From CALJFL01 sp963669435 (GTDB lineage Bacteria; Pseudomonadota; Gammaproteobacteria; Pseudomonadales; Halieaceae), in NCBI GenBank assembly GCA_963669435.1, contig OY770025.1, positions 1,054,001 to 1,118,000 on the forward strand: a stretch of DNA of 64,000 nt. The letters run 5' to 3'. The position numbers and the translations under genes were made by a program. Below are positions 34,786-45,721 of the stretch, in pieces. The number at the start of each line of letters is the position of its first letter. The first letter of the stretch is position 1. A model generated the notes under the pieces. It was not told where the DNA came from and searched no databases. It saw only the letters and a program-made list of their open reading frames with translations.

Positions 34786-36285
34786 CTATTCGGCTTCGGC
34801 CTCCTCGGCAAACCAGGGTGCACGCGCAGTCATAATCAGTTCGCCTGCGCGCTCTTCAGTCATATCTTCGATATCCATCAGCTCGTCCACGCCCTGCTCG
34901 GCGAGGTCTTCCATGGTGATGATTCCACGGCTGGCCAGAATGTAAGCCAGGTGACGGTCCATGCCGTCCATAGTCAGCAGATCTTCTGCGGGCTCGTTGG
35001 CCCCCAGCTGCTCTTCGGAAGCAATGGCCTGGGTAAGCAGCGCATCTTTCGCCCGGGCCCGCAGCTCCTCGGCGATTTCCTCGTCAAACCCTTCAATCGC
35101 TGTCATTTCTTCCAGCGGCACGTAAGCGACCTCTTCCAGCGTGGTGAAACCTTCTTCCACCAGGATTTCGGCCACATCCTCGTCCACATCCAGGGCCGTG
35201 CAGAAAGTCTGGATGACCTCGCCGGCTTCTGCCTCGTGCTTGTCCGCGGCTTCTTCATTGCTCATCACATTGATGGTCCAATTGGTGAGCTGGCTGGCCA
35301 GGCGTACATTCTGGCCTGAGCGACCAATAGCCTGTGCAAGGTTCTCTTCTGATACGGCCACATCCATTGTGCCGCGGTCTTCGTCGACAACAATGGACTC
35401 CACTTCGGCCGGAGACATGGCATTAATCACCAACTGGGCGGGGTTATCGTCCCACAGCACAATATCTACGCGCTCGTTGTCCAGTTCGTTGGATACTGCC
35501 TGGACTCGAGAACCCCGCATGCCCACACAGGCGCCCACAGGATCGATACGCTGGTCATTGGTTTTTACTGCAATTTTGGCTCGCGATCCGGGATCACGGG
35601 CCGCACTGCGAATCTGGATCACCTCTTCGGCGATCTCGGGCACTTCAATCTTGAATAACTCCACCAGCATTTCCGGGCAGGCGCGGCTGAGGATAAGCTG
35701 CGGGCCACGGGTTTCCTCGCTGATTTCAGTCAGGATAGCGCGCACGCGGTCGTTGACACGGAAAGTCTCGCGGCCGACCAATTGCTCACGTGGCAACAGG
35801 CCCTCGGCGTTATTGCCAAGATCAACGATAACGTTGTCGCGGGTGACCTTCTTGACCGTTCCAGCGATAAGTTCGCCCACACGACCGGTGTAGCGCTCGA
35901 CAACCTGGGCACGCTCGGCGTCACGTACCCGCTGCACGATAACCTGCTTGGCAGTCTGTGCGGCGATGCGCCCGAAGCCCACGTTTTCCACGGTGATCTG
36001 GTGTACATCCCCCGGCTTGAGGTTGGGGTCCTGTTCGACTGCTTCTTCGGTGGTGAACTGAGTGCCCAGCAAAGCCATTTCGTCGTCGGGGACTACCAGC
36101 CAGCGGCGCACGGTAACGTAATCACCGGTTTCCCGGTCGATGGTTACTTCGATATCCGCCTCTTCGTCGTAGCGCTTTTTCGTGGCTGTTGCCAACGCCA
36201 GCTCGATCGCCTCGAAAATGATGTCCTCAGACACCCCTTTCTCATTCGATACCGCTTCTGCGACCAACAGAATTTCTTTAGTCAT
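34786..36285 (-). CDS. nusA: Transcription termination/antitermination protein NusA
   Basis: Binds RNA polymerase and nascent RNA, affecting pausing, termination and antitermination. 499 residues: an N-terminal polymerase-binding domain, S1 (GELIAGTVKKVTRDNVIVDL, about 133 onward), KH1 and KH2 (including VGACVGMRGSRVQAVSNEL and LAQAIGRSGQNVRLAS), and two C-terminal acidic helix-hairpin-helix repeats of the proteobacterial type. Confidence 0.97.
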   Translation of the reverse strand: MTKEILLVAEAVSNEKGVSEDIIFEAIELALATATKKRYDEEADIEVTIDRETGDYVTVRRWLVVPDDEMALLGTQFTTEEAVEQDPNLKPGDVHQITVENVGFGRIAAQTAKQVIVQRVRDAERAQVVERYTGRVGELIAGTVKKVTRDNVIVDLGNNAEGLLPREQLVGRETFRVNDRVRAILTEISEETRGPQLILSRACPEMLVELFKIEVPEIAEEVIQIRSAARDPGSRAKIAVKTNDQRIDPVGACVGMRGSRVQAVSNELDNERVDIVLWDDNPAQLVINAMSPAEVESIVVDEDRGTMDVAVSEENLAQAIGRSGQNVRLASQLTNWTINVMSNEEAADKHEAEAGEVIQTFCTALDVDEDVAEILVEEGFTTLEEVAYVPLEEMTAIEGFDEEIAEELRARAKDALLTQAIASEEQLGANEPAEDLLTMDGMDRHLAYILASRGIITMEDLAEQGVDELMDIEDMTEERAGELIMTARAPWFAEEAEAE

Positions 36286-36313
36286 CTCAAGCCTCGTCTG
36301 TTCAAATCCGCAT

Positions 36314-36769
36314 TTATACGCGGGGTTCTATACGCGCTTTTTCAATTGCGCTGTGAGGTAACAGGAACTCGTGGTCGTCTACCTGCACGACAACGTCTTC
36401 CCCCTCAATGCCTTTCAACACACCCTTGAATTTGCGCCTGCCCTCAAACGGGCTGCGCAAACGCAAATCAATCATCTCGCCGGCATACGCCGGGTACTGC
36501 GCCAGTTTGAACAACAATCGGTCCATACCGGGTGAGGACACCTCCAGTGTGTATTCGCCGGAGATCGGCTCTTCCACATCCAGCAGCGCGCCCACCTGGT
36601 GGCTAACTGCTGCGCAGTCATCCACATTGACGCCTCGTTCGCCGTCTATATACAGACGTAAAATGCTGTGTCGGCCCTGTGAAATATATTCAAGGCCCCA
36701 CAGCTCGAAGCCCATGGCCTCCACGGTAGCTTCCAGCAGCAGCTGTATCTGTTGCTCTTTAGTGGCCAA
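36314..36769 (-). CDS. rimP: Ribosome maturation factor RimP
   Basis: Needed for 30S subunit assembly. A TTG at 36769, five bases after GGAG, gives 151 residues, the normal length; the open frame runs up into the tRNA region but that part is not protein-like. Family segments are GFELWGLEYISQGRHSILRLYID, VSSPGMDRLL and the C-terminal Sm-like domain. A GTG two codons upstream (36775) is an alternative start. Confidence 0.93.
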   Translation of the reverse strand: MATKEQQIQLLLEATVEAMGFELWGLEYISQGRHSILRLYIDGERGVNVDDCAAVSHQVGALLDVEEPISGEYTLEVSSPGMDRLLFKLAQYPAYAGEMIDLRLRSPFEGRRKFKGVLKGIEGEDVVVQVDDHEFLLPHSAIEKARIEPRV

Positions 36770-36815
36770 GATCACTCCACCGCGTTCATTTGCCGTCAAC
36801 TTTTCTCGCACATAC

Positions 36816-36841
36816 GAAAAAGCCCCTAAAAAGGGGCTTCT
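36816..36841 (-). terminator. Terminator downstream of initiator tRNA
   Basis: On the minus strand, AAGCCCCT and AGGGGCTT (36820-36839) form an eight-base-pair stem with a TTTT loop, followed by TTTTCG. It lies between the tRNA and rimP, so rimP-nusA either reads through it or has its own promoter. Confidence 0.75.
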
Positions 36842-36880
36842 CGCCGTATCACCTGGTACATGGAGCGGGCAATACGTTAT

Positions 36881-36905
36881 TGGTAGCGGGGCCGGACTTG
36901 GACCG
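36881..36905 (-). repeat. Degenerate copy of the initiator tRNA 3' end
   Basis: TGGTAGCGGGGCCGGACTTG (36881-36900) plus GACCG repeats the last 26 bases of the tRNA at 36951-36976, including the CCA, with two substitutions and one deleted base. It starts 70 bp downstream of the tRNA's own 3' end, between the tRNA and its terminator. The rest of a tRNA is not recognisable. Confidence 0.75.
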
Positions 36906-36950
36906 GATTCTTCGCAGTGCATCAGCACGTGAACAACCGCTATCAGTTTT

Positions 36951-37027
<77 letters not shown>

Positions 37028-37107
37028 TCAAAACTCTCTCGCTGCGAAGGCCCCTTGGCACTTCGCTTTGACACCTGATACTGATGGGCGCCAAATCGAG
37101 GGGGAGC

Positions 37108-37136
37108 ATTATAGGTACGCACCCTGCGTGGGTCAA
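37108..37136 (-). promoter_or_regulatory. Sigma-70 promoter for initiator tRNA-rimP-nusA
   Basis: On the minus strand, TTGACC (37131-37136) and a perfect TATAAT (37108-37113) are separated by 17 bp and followed by a GC-rich discriminator (GCTCCCCC), typical of stringently controlled stable-RNA promoters. It lies about 75-80 bp upstream of the tRNA. Confidence 0.88.
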
Positions 37137-37311
37137 CCGCAGAAAAGCGCTAAAACAGGGTATTTTTATAGGCGAAAAAAGCACCGATTTGATGCGGAAA
37201 AAACGCCATAGGCAGCACCGGTGACCGGGCGTCAATTTACGGCCTGTTTTTTATACAGCCCAACCGAAATGGCGATTCAGGGGATGCAAGGCACGGCAAT
37301 CTGCACTCGGT

Positions 37312-37608
37312 CTAGCACTGCTGCAGTGGCACCTTCACCGGGGGCAACGATTCGATCAACGTGGGATCACAATAGAATACCGATTCAATGGCGTGATTAG
37401 CGCATAAAGCGGCGAATTCACCGGCGGAACGGACCTGGGCATCGTGGATATAGGTACGGTAACTCCAGGGGTCGGCGCCAACAAAAAAGAGTACGCGGTA
37501 CTCCCCCTCTGCTTCCAGCCGCTGGTAGAGTGCATATTCCCCAGCACCGGTACCCACAATCATCGCAGGGCGCCGCTTATCACGTTTAAAAATGCTGAAA
37601 ATTTTCAC
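37312..37608 (-). CDS. Small hypothetical protein with a Rossmann-like N-terminus
   Basis: 98 residues from a GTG. The segment RPAMIVGTGAGEYALYQRLE (about 13-32) is a beta-Gly-x-Gly-x-x-Gly-like turn, and the text after it (YRVLFFVGADPWSYRTYIHDAQV) resembles the nucleotide-binding N-terminal part of FlaA1/PglD-type sugar-modifying proteins, but the catalytic part is missing. It may bind a nucleotide or be a remnant. It lies between the two tRNA genes, where no such gene occurs in E. coli. Confidence 0.6.
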   Translation of the reverse strand: MKIFSIFKRDKRRPAMIVGTGAGEYALYQRLEAEGEYRVLFFVGADPWSYRTYIHDAQVRSAGEFAALCANHAIESVFYCDPTLIESLPPVKVPLQQC

Positions 37609-37840
37609 ACCGACTGGTCAATCACAACTCAATGCATCCCACCACCACAACGATAGCACCATCACCTGGTCAGTTCGATCAACCCAGGCATCGCGCTGGG
37701 ATTCGACCTACACGCACCCCGGTTTAACCCACGAAGTATAATGGTTAAGCTGTATTGCGTAGCTGAAAAACTGGGCTCAACAGTGGGTGAATTCGCGAAT
37801 GCCCGCGCGCAGACACTCGATAACGCCAAAGGAAAGCTCT

Positions 37841-38362
37841 ATGGATGAGGAAGCAGTCACCGGCATCGTACGCTACCGTGTGGCACCCGAGAACGCCGAA
37901 GAATTTCGTCGCCAGTCCAAGCTTACAACGGAGGCCTGCAGTCGTTACCCCGGCTATCGCGGAACGCGCACTATTGAACCAAGTAATGCAGACTCAGACT
38001 GGATCGTCATTTACAGCTTTGATACCTGCGAACACCTTGATCATTGGCTCAGCTCTGATATCAGGGCAGAACGTGTGCGCGTTCTGGACAGCCTGGTGAT
38101 CGGCGAAGGTCAGCGCGAACACATCAGTGGACTTGACTACTGGTTCGCACCTAAGGAATCCCACTGGCCGCCGAGCTGGCGCATGACCGTGGTTGCCTTT
38201 CTCGCCATCCTGCCGCTGGCATTGTTTATACCCTCGCGGGTAGAAGCGCTGTTTCCGACGCAACCATTTCTGGGGTCGGTGGTCGCCGTTGCAGTGGTCA
38301 CCCTGGTGATGAGTTATGTCTCACTACCGCTGATGGGCTGGCTGTTCAGGCGTTGGTTATAA
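37841..38362 (+). CDS. ABM-domain membrane protein
   Basis: 173 residues from ATG 37841 (GGAAAG upstream). An N-terminal antibiotic-biosynthesis-monooxygenase (ferredoxin-like) domain (GIVRYRVAPENAEEFRRQ, about 7-95) is joined to a C-terminal region with two membrane helices (about 108-125 and 139-165). Similar ABM-plus-two-helix proteins are widespread, and their substrate is unknown. It runs against the surrounding leftward housekeeping genes and ends at a bidirectional terminator shared with tRNA-Leu. Confidence 0.75.
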   Translation: MDEEAVTGIVRYRVAPENAEEFRRQSKLTTEACSRYPGYRGTRTIEPSNADSDWIVIYSFDTCEHLDHWLSSDIRAERVRVLDSLVIGEGQREHISGLDYWFAPKESHWPPSWRMTVVAFLAILPLALFIPSRVEALFPTQPFLGSVVAVAVVTLVMSYVSLPLMGWLFRRWL

Positions 38363-38365
38363 TCA

Positions 38366-38397
38366 AAAAAAAGGCCTCTCGATTGAGAAGCCTTTTT
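38366..38397. terminator. Bidirectional terminator between the ABM gene and tRNA-Leu
   Basis: AAGGCCTCTC (38371-38380) pairs with GAGAAGCCTT (38385-38394) with one mismatch. It has T-runs on both strands, eight T on the minus strand and five on the plus. Confidence 0.85.
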
Positions 38398-38401
38398 GAG
38401 A

Positions 38402-38449
38402 TGGTGCCGAAGGCGGGACTTAACGGGGCCGCCTAGGTCCGCACGAGCA
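38402..38449 (-). repeat. Degenerate copy of the tRNA-Leu 3' end
   Basis: TGGTGCCGAAGGCGGGACTT (38402-38421) is identical to the tRNA 3' end at 38478-38497, and CCGCACGAGCA (38439-38449) repeats the following block. The two are split by a 13-base insertion that disrupts the T-loop. It lies between the tRNA and its terminator, 76 bp from the real 3' end. Confidence 0.85.
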
Positions 38450-38477
38450 CCTTGCGAAAGAAGGGCTCAAATATTAA

Positions 38478-38563
38478 TGGTGCCGAAGGCGGGACTTGAA
38501 CCCGCACGAGCATAGCTCACTACCCCCTCAAGATAGCGTGTCTACCAATTCCACCACTTCGGC
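38478..38563 (-). tRNA. leuU: tRNA-Leu (GAG)
   Basis: 86 nt with encoded CCA and a long variable arm, as expected for tRNA-Leu. The anticodon loop CTTGAGG gives anticodon GAG, and the acceptor GCCGAAG pairs with CTTCGGC. It lies 26 bp downstream of secG, as leuU does in E. coli. Confidence 0.95.
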
Positions 38564-38589
38564 TTTGTTCATCAAAGACAGTTAATCAA

Positions 38590-38964
38590 TTACAGCTCGG
38601 GTACGTCACCCTCGGTACTGACAGCTGCGGGCTCATCGGTTTCCAGCACGGGCAAGTCAGAATCGCTAGCTTGCTCTACTGGCGTCTCAACAGCCTCGGG
38701 AATGACCAGGTCAAGGTCATTCACAGCGACGGTCTTTTGGTTAGCGATAAGCGCTAAACCAAAACTACTGGAGAAGAACAGCACCACCAACCAGGCTGTG
38801 GCCTTGGTCAAAGCGTTGCCGCTACCGTCACTGCCAAACAGGGTCTGTGACGCACCTGCGCCAAAGGAAGCACCCATGTCAGCACCCTTACCCTGCTGCA
38901 GCATAATCAGGCCAATAATGGCCAGCGCTACCAGCAGGTGTACGATCAAAATTATCTGTTCCAT
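38590..38964 (-). CDS. secG: Protein translocase subunit SecG
   Basis: Auxiliary inner-membrane subunit of SecYEG. 124 residues with two membrane helices (about 4-22 and 53-72) separated by the conserved LQQGKGADMGASFGAGASQT, plus an acidic C-terminal tail (about 80-124). Order tpiA-secG-tRNA-Leu. Confidence 0.95.
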   Translation of the reverse strand: MEQIILIVHLLVALAIIGLIMLQQGKGADMGASFGAGASQTLFGSDGSGNALTKATAWLVVLFFSSSFGLALIANQKTVAVNDLDLVIPEAVETPVEQASDSDLPVLETDEPAAVSTEGDVPEL

Positions 38965-39023
38965 AAATCCGTGCTCCCCGTCGGAGCATTCAAATGCTTG
39001 TTCAACCTTGCCGGAGCAGGTTC

Positions 39024-39761
39024 TCAGTTAGCCGCAGCAATAATCTGCGAAAATTCCTGTGCATCCAGGGATGCACCGCCTACCAGCGCGCCATCAATAT
39101 CGGGGGCACCGAAAAGCTCCGTGGCGTTGCTGCCTTTTACGCTACCGCCATATAAAACGCGTGTCGCCGATGCATCCACGCCGGCCACGTCAGCCAGTTG
39201 CCCGCGAATAAAGGCGTGCATCGCCTGGGCTTGCTCGGGCGTCGCTGTTAATCCAGTACCAATCGCCCAGACCGGCTCGTAGGCTATCACCAGGCCCGCA
39301 AGGCTCGCCTGACCACCGAGAGCCCCGACAAGCTGGCTTGCAACCACCGATTCAGCCTCACCCTGCTCACGTTGTTCGCGGGTTTCGCCCACACAAACAA
39401 TGGGATTCAGCCCGGCAGCGATTGCAGCTGTGAGCTTGGCCGCCACGGTATCGTCAGACTCAGCGTGGTACTGACGACGTTCCGAATGCCCCAATATGAC
39501 CCATTTACAGCCAATATCCGCCAGCATCGGCGCGGCAACTTCACCGGTAAACGCACCGGAAGCCATATGACTGCAGTCCTGTGCGCCCACCTCAATCGCA
39601 CTACCGGCACAGCGTTCAACCGCCTGGCCAAGGTGCGCAGCCGTGGGACACACCACGATATCTCCGCTGGAGCTTGCTGCCACCAATCCCGCCAGCAACT
39701 CCTCGACACTGGCTCTGGTGCCGTTCATTTTCCAGTTGCCTGCAACAAGGGAACGCCGCAT
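39024..39761 (-). CDS. tpiA: Triosephosphate isomerase
   Basis: Interconverts DHAP and glyceraldehyde 3-phosphate. ATG at 39761 (GGGAG upstream) gives 245 residues; ten upstream codons in frame are not conserved. Active-site Lys11 (GNWKMNG), His92 (LGHSERR) and Glu162 (AYEPVWAIGTG) are in place. Confidence 0.97.
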   Translation of the reverse strand: MRRSLVAGNWKMNGTRASVEELLAGLVAASSSGDIVVCPTAAHLGQAVERCAGSAIEVGAQDCSHMASGAFTGEVAAPMLADIGCKWVILGHSERRQYHAESDDTVAAKLTAAIAAGLNPIVCVGETREQREQGEAESVVASQLVGALGGQASLAGLVIAYEPVWAIGTGLTATPEQAQAMHAFIRGQLADVAGVDASATRVLYGGSVKGSNATELFGAPDIDGALVGGASLDAQEFSQIIAAAN

Positions 39762-39837
39762 GTCGATCTCCCAGCAAAAAAGCGGCGGCAATCTTACCCA
39801 AGATGCCCTGTGGTTACAAGGCGAGGGTATGAGCCGT

Positions 39838-41187
39838 TCAACCCAGGATGTCGCCTACCGCCCGGGCCAATTCCTCACAGCACTGGCGCACCTCGGTAGC
39901 GTCCTCCCCTTCGACCATAACCCGCACCACCGGCTCCGTTCCGGAGGGGCGCAATAACACCCTGCCCCGCTCGCCCAGTCGTTGTTCGATTGCGCCGACA
40001 GCTTCGGCGACCGCGGGATAAGCAGCGAGGTCAGGCTTGCCAGCCACCTTCACGTTAATCATGGTTTGCGGGAATTTCGTCATACGTTTGCGCAGCGTGG
40101 CCAGATCCAATTCCGCCTCGCGCATCGCCAGCAGCACCTGCAGGGACGCGACGATACCGTCGCCGGTGGTCGTCACATTAGAACAGATGATATGGCCTGA
40201 GGACTCACCACCCAGGTGCCAACGGTGCGTCTCCATCATTTCTTTTACGTAGCGGTCACCGACATTGGCCCGAACAAACTGCAGGCCCTCTTCCCTCAAA
40301 GCCAGTTCCAGCCCCAGGTTAGACATCAGTGTACCCACCACACCGGCATCCGCCTTACCCGTTGCCAGACGGTGACTGGCGATAATGAACAACAGTTCGT
40401 CGCCGTCGACCAGCTCTCCTTCGGCGTCGACCAATAACACGCGGTCACCATCGCCATCGTAGGCGATGCCCAGATCGGCCCCCTGCTCCACCACCAGCGC
40501 CGAAAGTTGTGCGGTATCGGTAGAACCCACGCCCTGGTTGATATTGAAGCCATCAGGCTGGACGCCCAGCGTAATTACCTCTGCACCCAATTCACTGAGA
40601 ACACTCGGCGCGATGTGGTAGGTAGCCCCATGGGCACAATCCACGGCAATTTTCAGTCCACGCAGGCTGAAGCCCTCGGGCACGGTAGATTTACAGAATT
40701 CGATATAGCGGCCCGCCGCATCAACCACGCGCACCACCTTGCCAATCTCCCTGGACTCAACGGTAATCAATTCAGCATCCAGTTCGGCTTCAATCTCCAA
40801 CTCGATTTCGTCAGGCAATTTGGAACCGGCTGCGGAAAAGAACTTGATGCCGTTATCGAAAAAGGGATTGTGGGACGCGCTGATAACGATACCTGCATCG
40901 GCATTCTGCGAGCGGGTCATCAGGGCGACCGCTGGTGTGGGCATGGGTCCCAGGAGTTTTACGTCGACCCCCGCGGCGACCAAACCAGCCTCAAGTGCGG
41001 ACTCGAACATATAACCCGACACGCGAGTGTCCTTGCCGATGATGACCGTGCAGTGGCCCTGTTTGTCGGCGTGCCGCGTGAACACGCGGCCACAGGCCCA
41101 TCCCAGTTTGAGCATGAAATCCGGTGTAATCGGCGCCTCACCAACGGCACCGCGAATCCCGTCCGTGCCAAAATATTGTTTCGACAT
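39838..41187 (-). CDS. glmM: Phosphoglucosamine mutase
   Basis: Converts glucosamine 6-phosphate to the 1-phosphate for UDP-GlcNAc synthesis. 449 residues from ATG 41187, which shares one base with the folP stop (TGATG). The phospho-serine is Ser105 in SASHNPFFDNG, the metal loop is DGDGDR, and the C-terminal phosphate-binding loop is RPSGTEPVVRVMVE. Confidence 0.96.
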   Translation of the reverse strand: MSKQYFGTDGIRGAVGEAPITPDFMLKLGWACGRVFTRHADKQGHCTVIIGKDTRVSGYMFESALEAGLVAAGVDVKLLGPMPTPAVALMTRSQNADAGIVISASHNPFFDNGIKFFSAAGSKLPDEIELEIEAELDAELITVESREIGKVVRVVDAAGRYIEFCKSTVPEGFSLRGLKIAVDCAHGATYHIAPSVLSELGAEVITLGVQPDGFNINQGVGSTDTAQLSALVVEQGADLGIAYDGDGDRVLLVDAEGELVDGDELLFIIASHRLATGKADAGVVGTLMSNLGLELALREEGLQFVRANVGDRYVKEMMETHRWHLGGESSGHIICSNVTTTGDGIVASLQVLLAMREAELDLATLRKRMTKFPQTMINVKVAGKPDLAAYPAVAEAVGAIEQRLGERGRVLLRPSGTEPVVRVMVEGEDATEVRQCCEELARAVGDILG

Positions 41188-42072
41188 CAATTCCCCACAG
41201 TCGTCAAAGCAACCGACATCGCCACCGCGTCGACTGTGGCAGCAACGTCGTGAGTTCTTATTATGGATGCTCCGCGTTCAACTGCCAGCACCGCCAGCGC
41301 CAGGCTGGCAGGCAATCGCTCATCCACGTTACGTTCCAGCAGCTTCCCAATCATCGATTTGCGCGACAGGCCGACCAGGACCGGGTGGCCGGTATCGGAC
41401 AATTCCTGCAAGCGCTTGAGGAGCTGCAAGTTATGGTCGAGGGTTTTGCCAAACCCGAAGCCCGGGTCTATGAGTACGCGCTCTGGCGCGATACCCGCGC
41501 TCCGACAGCGCTCGACGCTCGCCAACAGGAACGACTTTACTTCGGCAACAACGTCCGCATATTCCGGCGCGCGCTGCATATCACCTGGGCTGCCCTGCAT
41601 ATGCATCAAGCACACGGGCAAGCCGGTGCTAGCGGCGGCCTCCAGCGCACCCTCTCTGGCCAATGCGCGGACGTCATTGATCAGCCCGGCGCCAGCTTGC
41701 GCGGCCTCCAGCATAACCTCGGGAGAGCTGGTATCCACCGACACGACAACATCCAACTCGGCGGTAATCGCACTGACCAGGGGGATGACGCGTTCCAACT
41801 CGTCGGTGACAGTAACTGGCGCAGCCCCCGGGCGGGTAGATTCACCGCCGATATCGAGAATCACAGCGCCCTCGGCGACCATGTCACGAGCACGCTGCAT
41901 AGCGACGTCCAGGTTCAGACGGTCACCCCTGTACAGCGTGCCGCCGTCCGAGAAGGAGTCCGGAGTGGTATTGATCACCCCCATAATCCGGGGGCGAGAC
42001 AGGTCCAAAACACGCCCGGCGCAGTCAAGCGCCGGGAGAGGGGTAACAGCGGCAGATGTCACTGCTGCAGGC

Positions 42073-42095
<23 letters not shown>
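41187..42095 (-). CDS. folP: Dihydropteroate synthase
   Basis: Joins pABA to dihydropterin pyrophosphate; the sulfonamide target. Core signatures are MGVINTTPDSFSDGG and DIGGESTRPGA, then the TIM-barrel elements including LIDPGFGFGKT. The GTG at 42095 gives 302 residues and overlaps the ftsH end; a GTG at 42062 giving 291 residues is an equally plausible start, since the first residues are not conserved. The ftsH-folP-glmM order is standard. Confidence 0.95.
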
Positions 42096-44001
<1,906 letters not shown>

Positions 44002-44200
44002 TGCTGTTTCCTCACCCGTTCACCGCCCGAAGGCGGCTGTGACAGCTACTGCTCCCTAAGTATAGAAGGATTACGACCATTCACCCCATGCAGCAGGGGG
44101 CAGATGGCCCGGCAGCGAAAGCCGCCTGGGGTATGTATACGCACACTGGCGCGAAGTCTATCAACCCAATTTACTACAGTTGGGGCGCGGTCTCCATGTT

Positions 44201-44827
44201 TCAACCCTCCCGGAAACCCTGTGCTACCAGGTATACCTCCCGGGAACGAGGCCTGGAAGCCTTGGGCTTGCGGGTGACGACCCGGCTGAAACTGCTGCGG
44301 GCGTCGCGTACCAGGGTATCGAAGCCCTCACCCTGGAAAACTTTGGCCACAAATGACCCTCCAGGTGTGACTACTGTGCGCGCCATATCCAGCGCCAGCT
44401 CGACCAGGTGCATGGCACCGGGCTGATCAATAGCAGCCATACCACTCATATTGGGTGCCATATCTGAGACCACCACATTCACCGGGCTATCCCCAACCGC
44501 GGCGAGAATTTCCTCGAACACGGCATCTTCGGTAAAGTCACCGCGGATAAATTCCACCCCGGCCAGGCTGTCCATGGGCAAGATATCCGAGGCAATCACG
44601 CGCCCCTGGTGACCGACCAGCTCCGCTGCCACCTGTGACCAACCCCCCGGTGCGCTGCCCAGATCCATCACTGTCATCCCCGGGGTGACCAGGCGATCGC
44701 GCTCCTGCAGCTCGAGCAGTTTGTAGCAAGCCCGCGACCGGTAGCCATCACGCTGCGCCTGCTGCACGTAGGGGTCGTCGTGGTGTTCTTTCAACCACGC
44801 TTTGCTCGAGGATCGTTTTTTCGCCAC
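44201..44827 (-). CDS. rlmE: 23S rRNA 2'-O-ribose U2552 methyltransferase
   Basis: Also called FtsJ/RrmJ; methylates U2552 in late 50S assembly. The GTG at 44827 gives 208 residues, as in E. coli (209). The SAM site is MDLGSAPGGWSQ, and the K-D-K-E tetrad lies in RACYKLLEL, VVSDMAPNMSG, GSFVAKVFQG and SREVYLV. The upstream extension of the frame overlaps the divergent yhbY and is not real. Followed by ftsH, the usual rrmJ-ftsH arrangement. Confidence 0.95.
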   Translation of the reverse strand: MAKKRSSSKAWLKEHHDDPYVQQAQRDGYRSRACYKLLELQERDRLVTPGMTVMDLGSAPGGWSQVAAELVGHQGRVIASDILPMDSLAGVEFIRGDFTEDAVFEEILAAVGDSPVNVVVSDMAPNMSGMAAIDQPGAMHLVELALDMARTVVTPGGSFVAKVFQGEGFDTLVRDARSSFSRVVTRKPKASRPRSREVYLVAQGFREG

Positions 44828-44920
44828 GTCAGGGCCTGTTAACACTAGCGGTTTAAGACACACGGGCGCTTGTGTAGAATACGCGCCCCCAACAGATCGA
44901 CATTGTAACTCGGAAACCCC

Positions 44921-45232
44921 ATGAGCAAGACAAGCAAGCAGGACATTCGCCAGCTGCGCGCCATCGGCCACAAGCTGAAGCCCGTGGTGACTATCGCCGG
45001 GAAGGGGTTGAGTGACAACGTCATAGGCGAAATTGACCGGGCGCTCACTGACCACGAGCTCATCAAGATCAAGCTGGCGGTCGGCGGTAAAGAAGCCCGG
45101 ACACAGGTGAGCGAGGAGCTGTGTGAACGCGCCGGTGCCGAGGTGGTGCAGAGCATTGGCAATGTGATTCTGGTTTTACGCCGCACACAGAACCCGGACC
45201 CACGCAAATCCAACCTGCTGCGGCCGGCCTGA
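44921..45232 (+). CDS. yhbY: YhbY, CRM-domain RNA-binding protein
   Basis: 103 residues of the CRM/YhbY family: the family loop PVVTIAGKGLSDNV (about 22-35, GxxG type) and IKIKLAVGGKEAR are typical. It is associated with pre-50S particles in E. coli. Divergent from rlmE, as in E. coli. A possible promoter in the 93-bp gap has TTAAGA and TAGAAT separated by 16 bp. Confidence 0.93.
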   Translation: MSKTSKQDIRQLRAIGHKLKPVVTIAGKGLSDNVIGEIDRALTDHELIKIKLAVGGKEARTQVSEELCERAGAEVVQSIGNVILVLRRTQNPDPRKSNLLRPA

Positions 45233-45360
45233 CCCGCTGGGGCCGTCCAGGCCTCATGGGAACTCTCGCCGCGGTCTACGCACTTCCCCCACTCCCTTCC
45301 CCCGCTCCCATGCAATCGCTATGATGGCAGGCAAATCCGCCGAGCGAGAACAGACGATCA

Positions 45361-45705
45361 ATGGGGGATATCCTCGAGTTTCCATCCCAACAAGCCAAGG
45401 GCCTTGCCTACCTGGACCGGGAGCTGCGCACCCTGCTGGAAGCCAGAGGTGCCGACGAGGCGCTGGTGGACTTCGCCGCCACGCAATTGACCCAGACTTA
45501 CGCGCAGTTAAACGAATCTGAACAATACAGTTTCAGCGTGGAATTACCCCGGGGACTCAGCTCGGAGCAGGCCGAGGCTGTCCGGGCTCAAATAAACGAC
45601 GGGCTGGAAGGGGTGCGCCGGGAGAACCATGCTCTGCTGTTAAAGCTGGTCGCGCAACTGGTGCTGGCGGAGGTTCGACTATTTCAGCACCAGAGGGATT
45701 GCTAA
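45361..45705 (+). CDS. Conserved-looking hypothetical protein, 114 residues
   Basis: Starts MGDILEFPSQQAKGLAYLDREL; soluble, rich in Leu, Ala, Glu and Gln, with predicted helices and no cysteine motif or membrane segment. Small proteins with a similar start, after yhbY and before greA, occur in related gammaproteobacteria in my recollection, but I know no function. It ends 16 bp from the convergent greA stop. Codon use looks normal for the window, so I think it is real. Confidence 0.65.
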   Translation: MGDILEFPSQQAKGLAYLDRELRTLLEARGADEALVDFAATQLTQTYAQLNESEQYSFSVELPRGLSSEQAEAVRAQINDGLEGVRRENHALLLKLVAQLVLAEVRLFQHQRDC

Positions 45706-45721
45706 GGCGAGCAAATCCGTC

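Noticed and set aside
36881..36950. A second complete tRNA-Met gene
   Set aside because: Only the last 26 bases match; no anticodon stem or acceptor 5' strand can be found.
45233..45360. A small gene between yhbY and the 114-residue protein
   Set aside because: Only short frames without ribosome sites; looks like an ordinary intergenic gap.
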